From positions 3,359-67,358 of the forward strand of contig CBDCYN010000015.1 in NCBI GenBank assembly GCA_965224205.1: a DNA stretch of 64,000 bases, in the 5' to 3' direction. Shown here one piece after another: positions 17,905-26,502 of this stretch; within the stretch, counting starts at the first letter, position 1, and every line of letters begins with the position of its first letter. Below the pieces are notes generated by a model. That model worked only from the letters and a program-made list of their open reading frames with translations. It did not search any database and had not been told where the DNA came from. The translations under genes and the position numbers were made by a program. The stretch comes from CBDCYN01 sp965224205. Lineage in GTDB: Bacteria; Planctomycetota; Phycisphaerae; Phycisphaerales; Phycisphaeraceae.

Positions 17905-18324
17905 ATGAAGCACCTACGCGAAGAGCTGTGGTTCAACACCCCCCACCGGCGGGATTACATCAACATTACCGACAAGGTGCAAGAGCTCATCACCCGCAGC
18001 GGGGTCCGTGAAGGCCTGTGCCTTGTCAACGCGATGCACATCACCGCCAGCGTCTACATCAACGACGCCGAGTCCGGGCTGATCCATGACTACGACGACT
18101 GGCTCGAACGACTCGCCCCCCACGAGCCCATCTCCCAGTACCGCCACAACAACACCGGCGAAGACAATGCCGACGCCCACCTCAAACGCCAGGTCATGGG
18201 CCGGGAAGTCGTCGTCGCCATCACCGACGGCCAACTCGACTTCGGCCCGTGGGAGCAGATCTATTACGCGGAGTTCGACGGCCGGCGACGCAAGCGCGTG
18301 TTAGTGAAGATCATTGGAGAGTAA
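17905..18324 (+). CDS. YjbQ family protein (UPF0047, secondary thiamine-phosphate synthase-like)
   Basis: A 139-residue single-domain protein with the UPF0047 pattern: INITDKVQELITRSGVREG, GLCLVNAMHITASVYIND, the conserved HDYDDWLERLAP, YRHNNTGEDNADAHLKRQ, and VVVAITDGQLDFGPWEQIYYAEFDGRR at the end. Weak thiamine-phosphate synthase activity has been reported for family members; the physiological role is unclear. The ATG at 17905 gives the usual length; an upstream GTG at 17878 would start inside the flank of an R3 repeat. Confidence 0.85.
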   Translation: MKHLREELWFNTPHRRDYINITDKVQELITRSGVREGLCLVNAMHITASVYINDAESGLIHDYDDWLERLAPHEPISQYRHNNTGEDNADAHLKRQVMGREVVVAITDGQLDFGPWEQIYYAEFDGRRRKRVLVKIIGE

Positions 18325-18411
18325 GTTCGACAATGGAGAGGAGTGTTAGATACATCACTCACGGACTTGATTGTCAGCTGATCCGTACCACCTCAATACT
18401 GAGGTTAAAGC

Positions 18412-18954
18412 ATGGCTGATTTAATTCGGCTTTGGTCATTTCATAATCCTGAGTTCTCTCTCATCGAGGGACGCGTCGATCACAAGAAGTCCCACTATTA
18501 CAACAAAGTGCCTAATGTTAAGCAGGCCTATGGAGAACTATGGCGACGGCTCAGTGTGCCAGACGGCCAGATCATCTGGTGCTACACAACTTTGGACGCA
18601 CATCGCAGAACGAGTGACCCTTTGCGCCAATGGGAACTGTGCATATCAAAGAGTGAAATCCTCTCGTATGTTGACGACGTGACCTGGTGTCGGATTATTG
18701 ATCAAGAAATCTTTGAGGCGCCTCGGAGACTTTGGGGTCAATGGAAGAATGAAGCGATCACCCAACATCCTGCTGACTACGATGCTCAGGCTCGATTTAG
18801 GAATAAAAAATTACAGGCGTTTCGTAATCAATCAGAACCCAAAGACGGATGGTGGTCTCAGATTTTTGTTGACCAGGATCGTGCCCCTGCTGAAGATGTG
18901 AATGCACTAATTATGCACCCAGTTAATGCAAGTCATGTTGTAGAGGTCAAGTAG
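18412..18954 (+). CDS. Hypothetical protein (orphan)
   Basis: A 180-residue soluble protein that I do not recognise. It is rich in Trp (eight or more), for example GELWRRLSVPDGQIIWCYTT and RLWGQWKNEAI, and ends in MHPVNASHVVEVK. No membrane segment or signal is present. Its base composition is clearly more AT-rich than neighbours, and its codon use is mixed, which suggests recent acquisition. TGAGG about nine bases before the ATG is a plausible ribosome binding site. It lies alone between yjbQ and the zinc-ribbon gene. Confidence 0.65.
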   Translation: MADLIRLWSFHNPEFSLIEGRVDHKKSHYYNKVPNVKQAYGELWRRLSVPDGQIIWCYTTLDAHRRTSDPLRQWELCISKSEILSYVDDVTWCRIIDQEIFEAPRRLWGQWKNEAITQHPADYDAQARFRNKKLQAFRNQSEPKDGWWSQIFVDQDRAPAEDVNALIMHPVNASHVVEVK

Positions 18955-18994
18955 CTCTTACTGCCTGCACAATGTCATGTAGCAGGTACTTCAC

Positions 18995-19522
18995 TCAGAA
19001 CGCCCCCCAACTCTGATCGCCGCTGATGTAGTTGCTGGGGCACAAGAACCGGAACAGCTTCGCGATCCGCTGGGACCGCGCCAGGGCGGCTTGGCTTTCT
19101 TCCTGGATCGCGTCGAGCTGGCTGCCGAATACGTCGTTGAAATACGTCTTCGCAGCGGCTTTGCGTTCCTCTTCGGTGTCGTACTGGGTCCGCAGGTGCC
19201 CCAGCTCTCCGTGGTCGAGCCACACCCCCCCGCACCCCGGGCACTCATCGACTTCGACCTCGTGCTTGACGCTACTAAAGTGGCGCATCATGACAATGTC
19301 GTCGCACTTGGGGCACTGCCGCCGCTGGGTGTGATCGACATGGATCGAGGGGTCTTTCTCGACCTCTAGCAGGTCCTGCCCGCCTGATTCGTGCGGCTCG
19401 TCGAATTTCTTGATTTCGTAGTTATCGAACCAGATCCCCCCGCACCCCCCGTCGCAGACGTCGACCGTCACGCCATCGACCGTTCGTTCATCAAGTTTAT
19501 GTTGACACGCTGGGCAGTTCAT
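18995..19522 (-). CDS. Zinc-ribbon (zf-TFIIB) domain protein
   Basis: A 175-residue protein with two zinc-ribbon modules. The first is CPAC at residues 3-6 with CDGGCGGIWFDNYEIKKFDE. The second is CPKC near 70 with CPGCGGVWLDHGELGHL near 94-110. The CxxCGGxWxDxxEL pattern is that of the zf-TFIIB family. The C-terminal 60 residues are helical with FNDVFGSQLDAIQEE. Members occur widely in bacteria with no settled function; nucleic acid or protein binding is assumed. The gene is downstream of the IS630 element and on the same strand. Confidence 0.85.
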   Translation of the reverse strand: MNCPACQHKLDERTVDGVTVDVCDGGCGGIWFDNYEIKKFDEPHESGGQDLLEVEKDPSIHVDHTQRRQCPKCDDIVMMRHFSSVKHEVEVDECPGCGGVWLDHGELGHLRTQYDTEEERKAAAKTYFNDVFGSQLDAIQEESQAALARSQRIAKLFRFLCPSNYISGDQSWGAF

Positions 19523-19725
19523 AGGTCTCCAGTCCTAAAGGTTTTTACGTTGATCACTCGCTCCGGCTGATCGCCAGCCGATGGGTGCTGTCGGTCCGTC
19601 ATCGGTACAAGACAGATCCGTGGGTATACCTCGGTCCAAACGGTCGGGCTCTGTAATAACGCCTGCGTCGCGGCAGGCTCGGGGCAACCCCGGCCACGGG
19701 TTGTAACGATGCGGCCGGTTATACC

Positions 19726-20211
19726 TCACGCGGCTAAGATTGTCCGATTGTTGAAGTGTTGGAAGTTGCGGGTGATGAGGGTTTGGACGTTGGGTTTGTC
19801 GTCGGTGGCCAGCTTGGCGATGCCGTCGTGGATGGCTTGCTGAAATCGATCGAACGTTTCGTAGTACCGGCCGTTGAGGCAGCGTTTCTTGAGCAGGCCC
19901 CAGATCCGTTCGATCAGGTTCAGGTGCGGCGAGTAGGACGGCAGGAACATCAACTCGATGCCCAACCCCACGGCCCGATCTTGGACCAACCGGCAGCGTT
20001 GATACCGCGCGTTGTCCAGCACCAGGGTGATCGCTTGGCCGGGGTAACGCCCCGCGAGCGTCTCGAGTAATTCGCAGACCGTTTGGGCCGTGATGTACGT
20101 CGTGTTCGTGACGGTCACCAACTCTCGGGTCACGAAATCCAACGCCCCCAACACGTTCAGCCGGCGGCGGCCGGTGGGCGTGCGGATGAACAGCCTCACC
20201 ACGCACCACAC
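19726..20211 (-). CDS. IS630 transposase, catalytic part (orfB)
   Basis: Downstream frame of the transposase. Its reading frame is open from the slippery site near 20254, where the sequence reads VFFVDACHFVHGAF with the first catalytic Asp. The second Asp is in LVLDNARYQRC and the Glu in LPSYSPHLNLIERIW. It is expected to be made as a fusion with orfA by a -1 frameshift; an independent start at 20211 would lack the first Asp. Transposase activity is cut-and-paste into TA sites in this family. Confidence 0.8.
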   Translation of the reverse strand: MWCVVRLFIRTPTGRRRLNVLGALDFVTRELVTVTNTTYITAQTVCELLETLAGRYPGQAITLVLDNARYQRCRLVQDRAVGLGIELMFLPSYSPHLNLIERIWGLLKKRCLNGRYYETFDRFQQAIHDGIAKLATDDKPNVQTLITRNFQHFNNRTILAA

Positions 20212-20249
20212 GTAGCACAGAAACGCGCCATGGACGAAGTGGCAGGCGT

Positions 20250-20777
20250 CTACAAAAAAACCCTGCGATCACCCCGTTCGGCTTCGTCCAAAGCCGGATC
20301 GAGGGTCTGTTCAAGGAATTCACGCTGCTGTTGATGCTTGGCCTGATCAAGCTTGCCCGGCACACCCCCGAGCTTGCGACGACGCAGACCCAGCCGTTTC
20401 AAAAAAGCTCGCACTTGCGTCGGGCCGCGACGCAGACCGGTGAGTTGCGTGATCTGATGGCTCGCCTCGTGGATCGTCGACGGCGGGTGTTGTTCCAAAG
20501 ACGCCTTGACCTTCGGGCCGTGCGCGTTCAATTGACTGGGCTGACCCCGGTAGCCGTTTTGCCTCAACGCCTCGATCCCACCGTCGAGGTACGTATTCAA
20601 ATAACGCTGCACCGTCCGGCTGCTGACCCCTGCCAAGGCCGCGATCTGCCGATGTGCCAACCCATGGCTCTTGAGCCAAACCACCTGCAACTTCCGCCGC
20701 ACCCGCGGATCTGGATCGCTAAAACGCCCCCGATCCAACGCCGCCACCGCATCGTCCGTCAATGTGATCTGAAGCAT
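20250..20777 (-). CDS. IS630 transposase, DNA-binding part (orfA)
   Basis: A 175-residue N-terminal half with a helix-turn-helix region. It includes VRRKLQVVWLKSHGLAHRQI, then AALAGVSSRTVQRYLNTYLD, and a winged-helix linker (PTQVRAFLKRLGLRRRKLGG). It ends at TAG directly after a run of seven thymines on its strand (20254-20260), where the reading shifts to orfB. AGGAGG five bases before the ATG at 20777 supports the start over the upstream ATG at 20816. Confidence 0.8.
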   Translation of the reverse strand: MLQITLTDDAVAALDRGRFSDPDPRVRRKLQVVWLKSHGLAHRQIAALAGVSSRTVQRYLNTYLDGGIEALRQNGYRGQPSQLNAHGPKVKASLEQHPPSTIHEASHQITQLTGLRRGPTQVRAFLKRLGLRRRKLGGVPGKLDQAKHQQQREFLEQTLDPALDEAERGDRRVFL

Positions 20778-21066
20778 CCATGCCTCCTGTGTCCAGTGAC
20801 TTCGTAGTAAAATCAAACCGCTAACGTCAGCCTATTCTACCGATCAGACAAACTCACCCGAGGAAGGTATATCTACCTCGGGTATTACGCATTGTCGACA
20901 ATACGGTGACCGCAGCTAAGCGGAGCGTGCCCCAGTCGAAAGCCATGGTGCTTAAGGCATATTCATCCGATGAACGCAACCCCAGCCACCCATGACCACA
21001 AACTTGGACCATACCCGAAGAGGATCACGCCAAGCGGTCCCGTCCCATGTGTCGCGGTTCACGGCC

Positions 21067-21861
21067 TTACCGTCGAGAACCGTCACCGTCACGTACGATG
21101 GGGCCGATCAAGGCCTTGGATAATTCCGGCAATGCTAAGTCGCACGAGGCCTGGACGGACCAATCGACCCGGCCCGACATCGGGGTGGGTTGCAGGTTGA
21201 TCTCGCAGGTGCGGGCCCCCAACCCGGCGGCGATCTCGATCAGCCCGGCTGCGGGGTACACCACGCCGCTGGTGCCGATCGAGATGAACAGGTCACACTG
21301 TCGCGACGCCTCGTCCGCGACCCGCATGGTGTCGGGCGGGAGCATCTCCCCGAACCACACGATCGCGGGTCGTAGCAAACCCCCGGCGGAGGATCGGGGC
21401 GGGTAGTCGTCGAACGGTTGCGGGTCGTTGTACTCTTGTTCCTGTCCGGTCGTGGTGCACCGCCAGGCGATCAGGGACCCGTGCAGCTCATGCACCTTCC
21501 GGCTGCCGGCTCGCTGGTGGAGGCGGTCGACGTTCTGGGTCAGCAGGGTGAACCGCCGGCCGTTGCTTTGGAGGTGGTTTTCGATCTCAACCAGCGCGGT
21601 GTGCGCCGGGTTGGGCTTGAGCCGGAGGATGCCGACCCGCCGCTCGTCGTGCCAACGGGTGACCAGGGCGGGGTCGGCTTCGAACGCATCGATCGAAGAG
21701 AGCTGGGTCGGGTCGTACCGGGCCCATAACCCGGTTAGCGCGTCGCGGAACGTCGGGATCCCGCTGGGCGCCGAGACCCCGGCGCCGGTGAGGACGACCA
21801 CGTGGTCGGCGTCGCGTAGGGCGTTGACCAAACCCGAAGGGATATCGAGCAGGTTATCCAT
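21067..21861 (-). CDS. Sir2-family NAD-dependent protein deacylase
   Basis: A 264-residue sirtuin that removes acyl groups from lysines using NAD+. Motifs include TGAGVSAPSGIPTFRD (NAD binding), TQNVDRLHQRAG, ELHGS with the catalytic His, IVWFGE and ISIGTSGVVYPAAGL. The zinc-binding module is degenerate: between ELHGS and VVWFGE-like sequence only one Cys (WRCTTTG) remains where four are usual. GGAG eight bases before the ATG at 21861 supports this start over the GTG/ATG at 21912. The first eight bases overlap the end of the isomerase gene, so the two are probably co-translated. Confidence 0.88.
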   Translation of the reverse strand: MDNLLDIPSGLVNALRDADHVVVLTGAGVSAPSGIPTFRDALTGLWARYDPTQLSSIDAFEADPALVTRWHDERRVGILRLKPNPAHTALVEIENHLQSNGRRFTLLTQNVDRLHQRAGSRKVHELHGSLIAWRCTTTGQEQEYNDPQPFDDYPPRSSAGGLLRPAIVWFGEMLPPDTMRVADEASRQCDLFISIGTSGVVYPAAGLIEIAAGLGARTCEINLQPTPMSGRVDWSVQASCDLALPELSKALIGPIVRDGDGSRR

Positions 21862-22717
21862 GGGGTTTCTCCGTGGTAGTCGTGCGATCCATGACCTGAT
21901 TGATATGGTCAATGGCTTGGCGGGTATCGCCTACTCGGTCGTCGCCGGCTTCACGTTCGATCACGAGATGGCCGCGGAAATCGTTCTCAGAAAGTAACTG
22001 GATAAAAGCAGGCCAGTCGACCTGCCCCTGCCCAACCGGGACCTCGGTGCCCCAGGCCCCTGGGGTCGAGGTATAGATCGCGTCCTTGAGGTGCACTTGC
22101 CGGACATGGGGCAGCAGCTTCTGCAAGGCGTCGATGGGGTCGCCCTTGTCGTAGAGGATCATGTTCGCGGGGTCGAAGTTGACCGTGACGTTGGGGGAGT
22201 CAAGGCAGCCGAGAAAATCTAGCAGATCATCAGCGGTCTCTTGCCCGGTCTCGAGTAACAAGGTTAGGCCGTGGTCGGCGAATAGCGCAGCGATCTGTTG
22301 GATCCTGGTTTGCAGCTTGGGCAGCGAAGGGTCGCACGGATCGTGGGGGATAAACCCGGCGTGGGTGCTGACGTCACACAGGCCCAGCTGCTGGGCGATC
22401 CGGGCGATGTCCCGGGCGAGCTGCAGGTTCCCGTCCCAGTGCTGATCGGGGACGATCCCGCCGGTAGCTCGGATCGATTCGAGGCTGGTGTAGTCCTCCC
22501 GGATCGTGGCGAACATCCCCGAAACGATCTGGACTCCGTTCGCAGCGAGGACGTCGTGGACGGTACTCCATGTATCCGGGTTATCACGCAACGGGTTGAG
22601 CACCAGCTGGGTCTTGGCGAGGCCTGTTTGGGTAACCTTCTGGACCAGGTCACGTGGGTCGCGTGGCTGCAACGACCAGCTACAGACACCGAGTTGTTGC
22701 GGGGATCGTCGGCTCAC
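21854..22717 (-). CDS. Sugar phosphate isomerase/epimerase family protein (AP endonuclease 2-like TIM barrel)
   Basis: A 287-residue TIM-barrel protein. It starts with LGVCSWSLQPRDP, typical of the family, and carries metal-ligand positions of the xylose isomerase-like fold. These are Glu in LLLETGQE, Asp in VNFDPANM, His in VRQVHLKDA and Glu in HLVIEREAG. It is similar to the inositol and keto-sugar epimerases common in planctomycetes; the substrate is unknown. It lies upstream of sir2 and overlaps it by eight bases. Confidence 0.85.
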   Translation of the reverse strand: MSRRSPQQLGVCSWSLQPRDPRDLVQKVTQTGLAKTQLVLNPLRDNPDTWSTVHDVLAANGVQIVSGMFATIREDYTSLESIRATGGIVPDQHWDGNLQLARDIARIAQQLGLCDVSTHAGFIPHDPCDPSLPKLQTRIQQIAALFADHGLTLLLETGQETADDLLDFLGCLDSPNVTVNFDPANMILYDKGDPIDALQKLLPHVRQVHLKDAIYTSTPGAWGTEVPVGQGQVDWPAFIQLLSENDFRGHLVIEREAGDDRVGDTRQAIDHINQVMDRTTTTEKPHG

Positions 22718-22894
22718 AGGGCCATCATAGAATATTTATCTTCTTGAGAGATCTCTGCCCTTTCTAAGACGCCCTGGTGCTGTGTCACGGCACTAGGGGC
22801 TACGTGGCTCGCGTTGCTTCCAGGAAATATTGGCCCGCCGGGTGGGGCGTGGTCAAACGCCACACCACCCACCCGGCATCCAGCGCGGCCGCGT

Positions 22895-23602
22895 TCACCG
22901 GCGACGCCGGCGGCGCGTGGCATGGGCCAGGGTGCCCAGGGCCATGCCACTCAACACCGCGTTCATCGGCTCGGGCACACCACTAGGTGCTACGTCGATG
23001 GTTTGGATCAGGTCGATCCTAAGGTCCGAATTCTTGTCAGCGTCGATGACCAGCATGACCGCATCGACCGCCGCGAAGTCTACCGAACCCAGGAAGTCCG
23101 CGAACATGAAGTGATTCGAGCCCATCATCAGGTCCGACACCGCCAGCGTCGCTTCGGCTGCACTGGTGTCCACGACCTTGACCGTCGCATCCACCGACCC
23201 GACGTCGATACTCAGCAGGTCGAACTTGATCCCGTTGGACAGCCCGCCATCAGTGAGGTCCAGCCCCCCTAGGCCCGCCCCGTTGGCGTCCCAGGTGATC
23301 ATGGACCGTCCTCCCGGCGCGAACGCGTTCTGCGAGTGCCCGGTCGCGTTGGGCGGGGTGGCCACTTCTAGGGCGGCACCGTCGGATACCGGGTCGGCGT
23401 CGGTAGGGAACCCGAGGATCTGGAGCGTACGCGAGCCCCCCAGCGCGCCGGCGGCGGGGAGGTTCAACGGGCCGGCGATCCCGTCGCTGCTAACGACCCC
23501 GGGCCCGCTGTCGAAGTTGTCGATCACCATCGCCCGGGCCTGACCTGAGATGATCATGCCGCTAGCGCACAGCCACACCGATAGACACTTGGATAATTGC
23601 AT
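22895..23602 (-). CDS. PEP-CTERM sorting domain protein
   Basis: A 235-residue predicted surface protein. It has a signal peptide (CLSVWLCASGMIISGQARA), a beta-rich domain with VIDNFDSGPG at its start, and a C-terminal GVPEP, hydrophobic helix and six-Arg tail. The start at 23602 is supported by GGAGG about ten bases upstream. The domain may bind carbohydrate, as in other 'choice-of-anchor' modules, but no specific family is recognised. It is separated from the other two PEP-CTERM genes by a 650-base gap and lies on the opposite strand. Confidence 0.85.
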   Translation of the reverse strand: MQLSKCLSVWLCASGMIISGQARAMVIDNFDSGPGVVSSDGIAGPLNLPAAGALGGSRTLQILGFPTDADPVSDGAALEVATPPNATGHSQNAFAPGGRSMITWDANGAGLGGLDLTDGGLSNGIKFDLLSIDVGSVDATVKVVDTSAAEATLAVSDLMMGSNHFMFADFLGSVDFAAVDAVMLVIDADKNSDLRIDLIQTIDVAPSGVPEPMNAVLSGMALGTLAHATRRRRRR

Positions 23603-24252
23603 GATTGCTTCCTCCAAAGAAAAAGAGAGATGAACCTGACTGCTTTCTTCCACCCGGCCTAACCATTAGCCCGGCCATTAAGAGTTACGCACATCGGGGT
23701 GTAAAATTGCGCAGCCCACCGGCTGACCCCGTTAGATTCCTGCGTCGCGATGACCGTCCGTCACTCGTGGTGTCCTTGAGAGGTAAACCGGCGGATCGTG
23801 GTCTTCTGCCTTTTTGCTGTCCCCTCCTGCGGGAGGGACAACTACCCAGACAGCTGCCCGAACCGGATGAAGATGCAGCGTGACTCATGTACGCGATAGA
23901 GGCACTCTCGTTGTCCAACGCGTACTTGCCGCGGGACGTCGACATGCGATGCCGATAGCCTCGTGGACAGGGCGGGGGACACTTCTATTGAGCGTTCACA
24001 AAAAAATCCCCTTGTATTGACGGCTGATTTTGATATAATGCAAGAATATTGCGGCTCATCGGGGGGGGGCTACGGGGGAGCCTGCTGCCGTCGCAATGGG
24101 GTTACAGATTCAATCATAACGGTGCGCATTTCCATGAAAAGCATGTGGTAGATGTGTCATGGGAGGTCAGCAGTAGTGTCCAAAAAAGGGGGGGGACGTT
24201 TATTTTAGGGCGGTCGTTTTATTTCATTTATCTTTATTGAAAGGGGATACCT
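23603..24252. other. Divergent intergenic region
   Basis: A 650-base stretch between two divergent PEP-CTERM genes. The right half is AT-rich with homopolymer runs: a run of eight G near 24061 and another near 24188. A possible promoter lies at 24013-24040. No ORF is credible. Confidence 0.55.
24013..24040 (+). promoter_or_regulatory. Promoter-like sequence
   Basis: TTGTAT, 16 bases, then TATAAT, with TG one base before the -10 (extended -10). It is 212 bases upstream of the next start codon. A TTGACG lies 11 bases before the same -10, as at 15903-15925. Confidence 0.4.
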
Positions 24253-24909
24253 ATGATGGTAAACAAAAAAGGTGGAGTGATCGGTGCGGGGGTGTTGATG
24301 GCGGCGGCGGTTCATGCGGGGCTAGGGGTTGAGGCGGTTCGTGCGGCTTCGTTAGATCTAAATTTGGCCGATACACCGGATATCTTGGTGGTCTTTACCA
24401 ACGTGTCATACGACATGGACACCGAGAATTTTAGCGCCGTGGGCAACGCGTTTCAGCTCGATGACGACGGCGTCGGCGATCCTATCCAGATCAGCAATGG
24501 CGAGCTTATCCTCGAAGCCCAGATCGACAACGACGGAAACCTGATCTCTGGCATTGTCGTGATCGAGGGTGAAGTGGGTAGTCTCGGGTTTGATTCAGGT
24601 GTGCTGCTGAGCGGACCCATCATCGATTTTGGATTCCCGACCGGAACGGACAACCCCCTGGAGTTCGTTTTTGAGGCTGCTAGCGGGGACGCCGCCACGC
24701 TGTTTGGCTCGGGGCCGATCGGGGTCGTGATGAGTGATACCGGTTTTGACTCTAGCGTGGGCTTCGGTGACGACTTTTTTACGACGGCGCCGACCGGCAC
24801 CGCTGATATTGCCCCGGTGGTCCCGCTGCCGGCGGCCCTGCCGGCGGGTCTGGTATTGCTAAGCGGGTTGGGGTTCCGGTCGGCCTGGCAGGTAGCCAAG
24901 CGATCATAA
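24253..24909 (+). CDS. VPLPA-CTERM (PEP-CTERM-like) protein
   Basis: A 218-residue exported protein. It has a signal peptide (GVIGAGVLMAAAVHAGLGVEA) and an acidic beta-rich middle. The C-terminus reads VVPLPAALPAGLVLLSGLGF followed by a basic tail: the VPLPA variant of the exosortase signal. The mature start LDLNLADT resembles that of the PEP-CTERM protein at 1611. AAAGGGG about nine bases upstream can serve as ribosome binding site. A strong terminator follows 29 bases after the stop. Function unknown; surface location inferred. Confidence 0.8.
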   Translation: MMVNKKGGVIGAGVLMAAAVHAGLGVEAVRAASLDLNLADTPDILVVFTNVSYDMDTENFSAVGNAFQLDDDGVGDPIQISNGELILEAQIDNDGNLISGIVVIEGEVGSLGFDSGVLLSGPIIDFGFPTGTDNPLEFVFEAASGDAATLFGSGPIGVVMSDTGFDSSVGFGDDFFTTAPTGTADIAPVVPLPAALPAGLVLLSGLGFRSAWQVAKRS

Positions 24910-24937
24910 AACGAGAATATCCTTAACCGCCTACAAT

Positions 24938-24974
24938 AAAGCCCTGCCCCCCAATAGCGTGGGGGCAGGGCTTT
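24938..24974. terminator. Intrinsic terminator
   Basis: AAAGCCCTGCCCCC pairs perfectly with GGGGGCAGGGCTTT across a seven- to nine-base loop. Trailing T and leading A residues allow it to work for the upstream gene. Confidence 0.85.
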
Positions 24975-25048
24975 GAAAATTCACGCTGGGAGACGTCGCG
25001 GGCGACCGCGTGACATTTGATGACGCGAGATGAAACGGAGGTGAAGAG

Positions 25049-25696
25049 ATGTCAGGCCGTTGGTTGAAAACGTTGATCTGCGGATACCTCGGGGTGTTGT
25101 CGTTAGGGGTTCCAGCCGCGCTGGGCCAAGCCAAAGAGATTCACTTCTTTGATGCTCGGATGGGGACGCTGACCGGCGTGCAGTTTCTTATCACCGGTTC
25201 GGCGGGGTCGGTCGATCGGCTCTACCGCAACGACGACACGGTGCCGGCGCGGGTCGACGCGACCGCTTCGGTGTCTGCGGTCGTGTCTTTCCCCGATGGG
25301 TTCGCGTTGCCGGATCTGGTCGAAACCCAGCCGCTGGCCGATTCGCTGACCCTCGATCCCGGACAGGAGGGCCAGGTCGGGGTCGCGTTTGATTACCACA
25401 CGACGCTGAACGTGACGCAGCAATACCTCGATCGGTTTATCGGCGACCCCAGCCAAACGTTTCTTATCGCCCACGGGATCGTTGCTAGCGATCTGAACGT
25501 CTCCGTCGATCCCGGGAACGCCAACGTGACGCTGCTCAACGAGGTCATCGGCCCGGGCCTGCCCAGTGAGGTCATCGTGGCGTATCAATATGTTGAAAAC
25601 CCCGTGCCCGAGCCGGGCGGTGTGGCCCTGGTCGCAGGGCTCGGCGGGTTGATGGTGATGGTCTTAAACCGTCCGCGGTCTACTCGCGTGCTCTAG
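25049..25696 (+). CDS. PEP-CTERM sorting domain protein (choice-of-anchor E-like)
   Basis: A 215-residue exported protein. It has a signal peptide (LICGYLGVLSLGVPAALGQA), then FFDARMGTLTGVQFLITGSA, which resembles the 'choice-of-anchor E' domain. It ends with NPVPEPGGVALVAGLGGLMV and a basic tail. GGAGG ten bases before the ATG supports the start. It converges on the membrane protein gene with the two stop codons overlapping by four bases. Anchoring through an exosortase is expected but the enzyme is not encoded here. Confidence 0.85.
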   Translation: MSGRWLKTLICGYLGVLSLGVPAALGQAKEIHFFDARMGTLTGVQFLITGSAGSVDRLYRNDDTVPARVDATASVSAVVSFPDGFALPDLVETQPLADSLTLDPGQEGQVGVAFDYHTTLNVTQQYLDRFIGDPSQTFLIAHGIVASDLNVSVDPGNANVTLLNEVIGPGLPSEVIVAYQYVENPVPEPGGVALVAGLGGLMVMVLNRPRSTRVL

Positions 25697-26502
25697 CTAC
25701 CCTTAACCTCGTCGGGGATCGATTGATGATCGGCACCCGCTAAGGCGTCATCGTCGACGGGATCCGCTAGATCTGCCTCACCCAAGCCGGTCACGGCGGG
25801 ATGAAACTGTTGAGTCACGGGCGGCCCGGCTTGGATCGACGCGTCCGTGTTCGCTACGTCGTTCTCCGCCGAGGCGATTTTGTACGCCGCGGCCATGGCC
25901 AGACCGAAGAAGACAATATCGAACAGGCCGAAAGCTAGGAGAAATCCCACAGACGTGAGCGAATCGTGCAGGTCGTTTATGTCCGACTCAAGGGACGTCA
26001 CGGCGTATTCTCGGAACGCCTGCTGCTCCTGGGCGTCCATCGAATACCACTGATCGGCGGCTTCGGCCCAGACGTTGGCGGGGTAGAAATCGCGGGCCTC
26101 CATCGCGTCATCCAGGGCATCATCGTCGGGCCAGTCGACGGGTCGCCCCGACTCCTCGAGCTTGAGGATGATCTGATCGGCCATATAGGCGATGGCCTGG
26201 TCATCGTCTTGGAGTTCGACGAGCATCTCCTGGCGGAAATCCCCCGCCCAGTCCCCCATCATCAGCCCCACGCTAGCGTACTTGCCCACCATCAGGGCCA
26301 AGACCGAGATGATCACCGCCGAGACCCCCGCCGCCGGGCCCCCGGCGCGATACCCCGCCGCGTGTCCCACGCCGACCAGGACCCCGATCCCCCACGCCAG
26401 CCAGCCGATCTCGTATCCGGTGACGTAGGTCACCCCCGCCCACGCCATCGCGCCGATCAACCCGCCGATCGCGCCGCCAATCATCCCGTTGATCATGTTC
26501 AT
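25693..26502 (-). CDS. Hypothetical membrane protein
   Basis: A 269-residue protein. It begins with a Gly-rich double membrane segment (MIGGAIGGLIGAMAWAGVTY) and two more helices up to about residue 90. An acidic soluble domain of about 100 residues follows (EMLVELQDDDQAIAYMADQI, WPDDDALDDAMEARDFYPAN), then a further helix near LLAFGLFDIVFFGLAMAAAY and a short acidic tail. The family is common in planctomycetes without assigned function. The start at 26502 places the ATG directly before the first helix; an ATG at 26496 is equally possible. Confidence 0.7.
   Translation of the reverse strand: MNMINGMIGGAIGGLIGAMAWAGVTYVTGYEIGWLAWGIGVLVGVGHAAGYRAGGPAAGVSAVIISVLALMVGKYASVGLMMGDWAGDFRQEMLVELQDDDQAIAYMADQIILKLEESGRPVDWPDDDALDDAMEARDFYPANVWAEAADQWYSMDAQEQQAFREYAVTSLESDINDLHDSLTSVGFLLAFGLFDIVFFGLAMAAAYKIASAENDVANTDASIQAGPPVTQQFHPAVTGLGEADLADPVDDDALAGADHQSIPDEVKGS

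Larger units (their letters stand above)
19726..20777 (-). mobile_element. IS630-family insertion sequence, copy 1 (transposase region)
   Basis: Two overlapping frames encode an IS630/Tc1-type DDE transposase. Terminal inverted repeats could not be fixed with confidence, so the bounds given are those of the coding region. It is unrelated at the sequence level to the IS630 copy at 32958. Confidence 0.8.

Noticed and set aside
19535..20365. 276-codon ORF on the minus strand across IS630 copy 1
   Set aside because: It is a different frame of the transposase; the catalytic motifs are in the other two frames.
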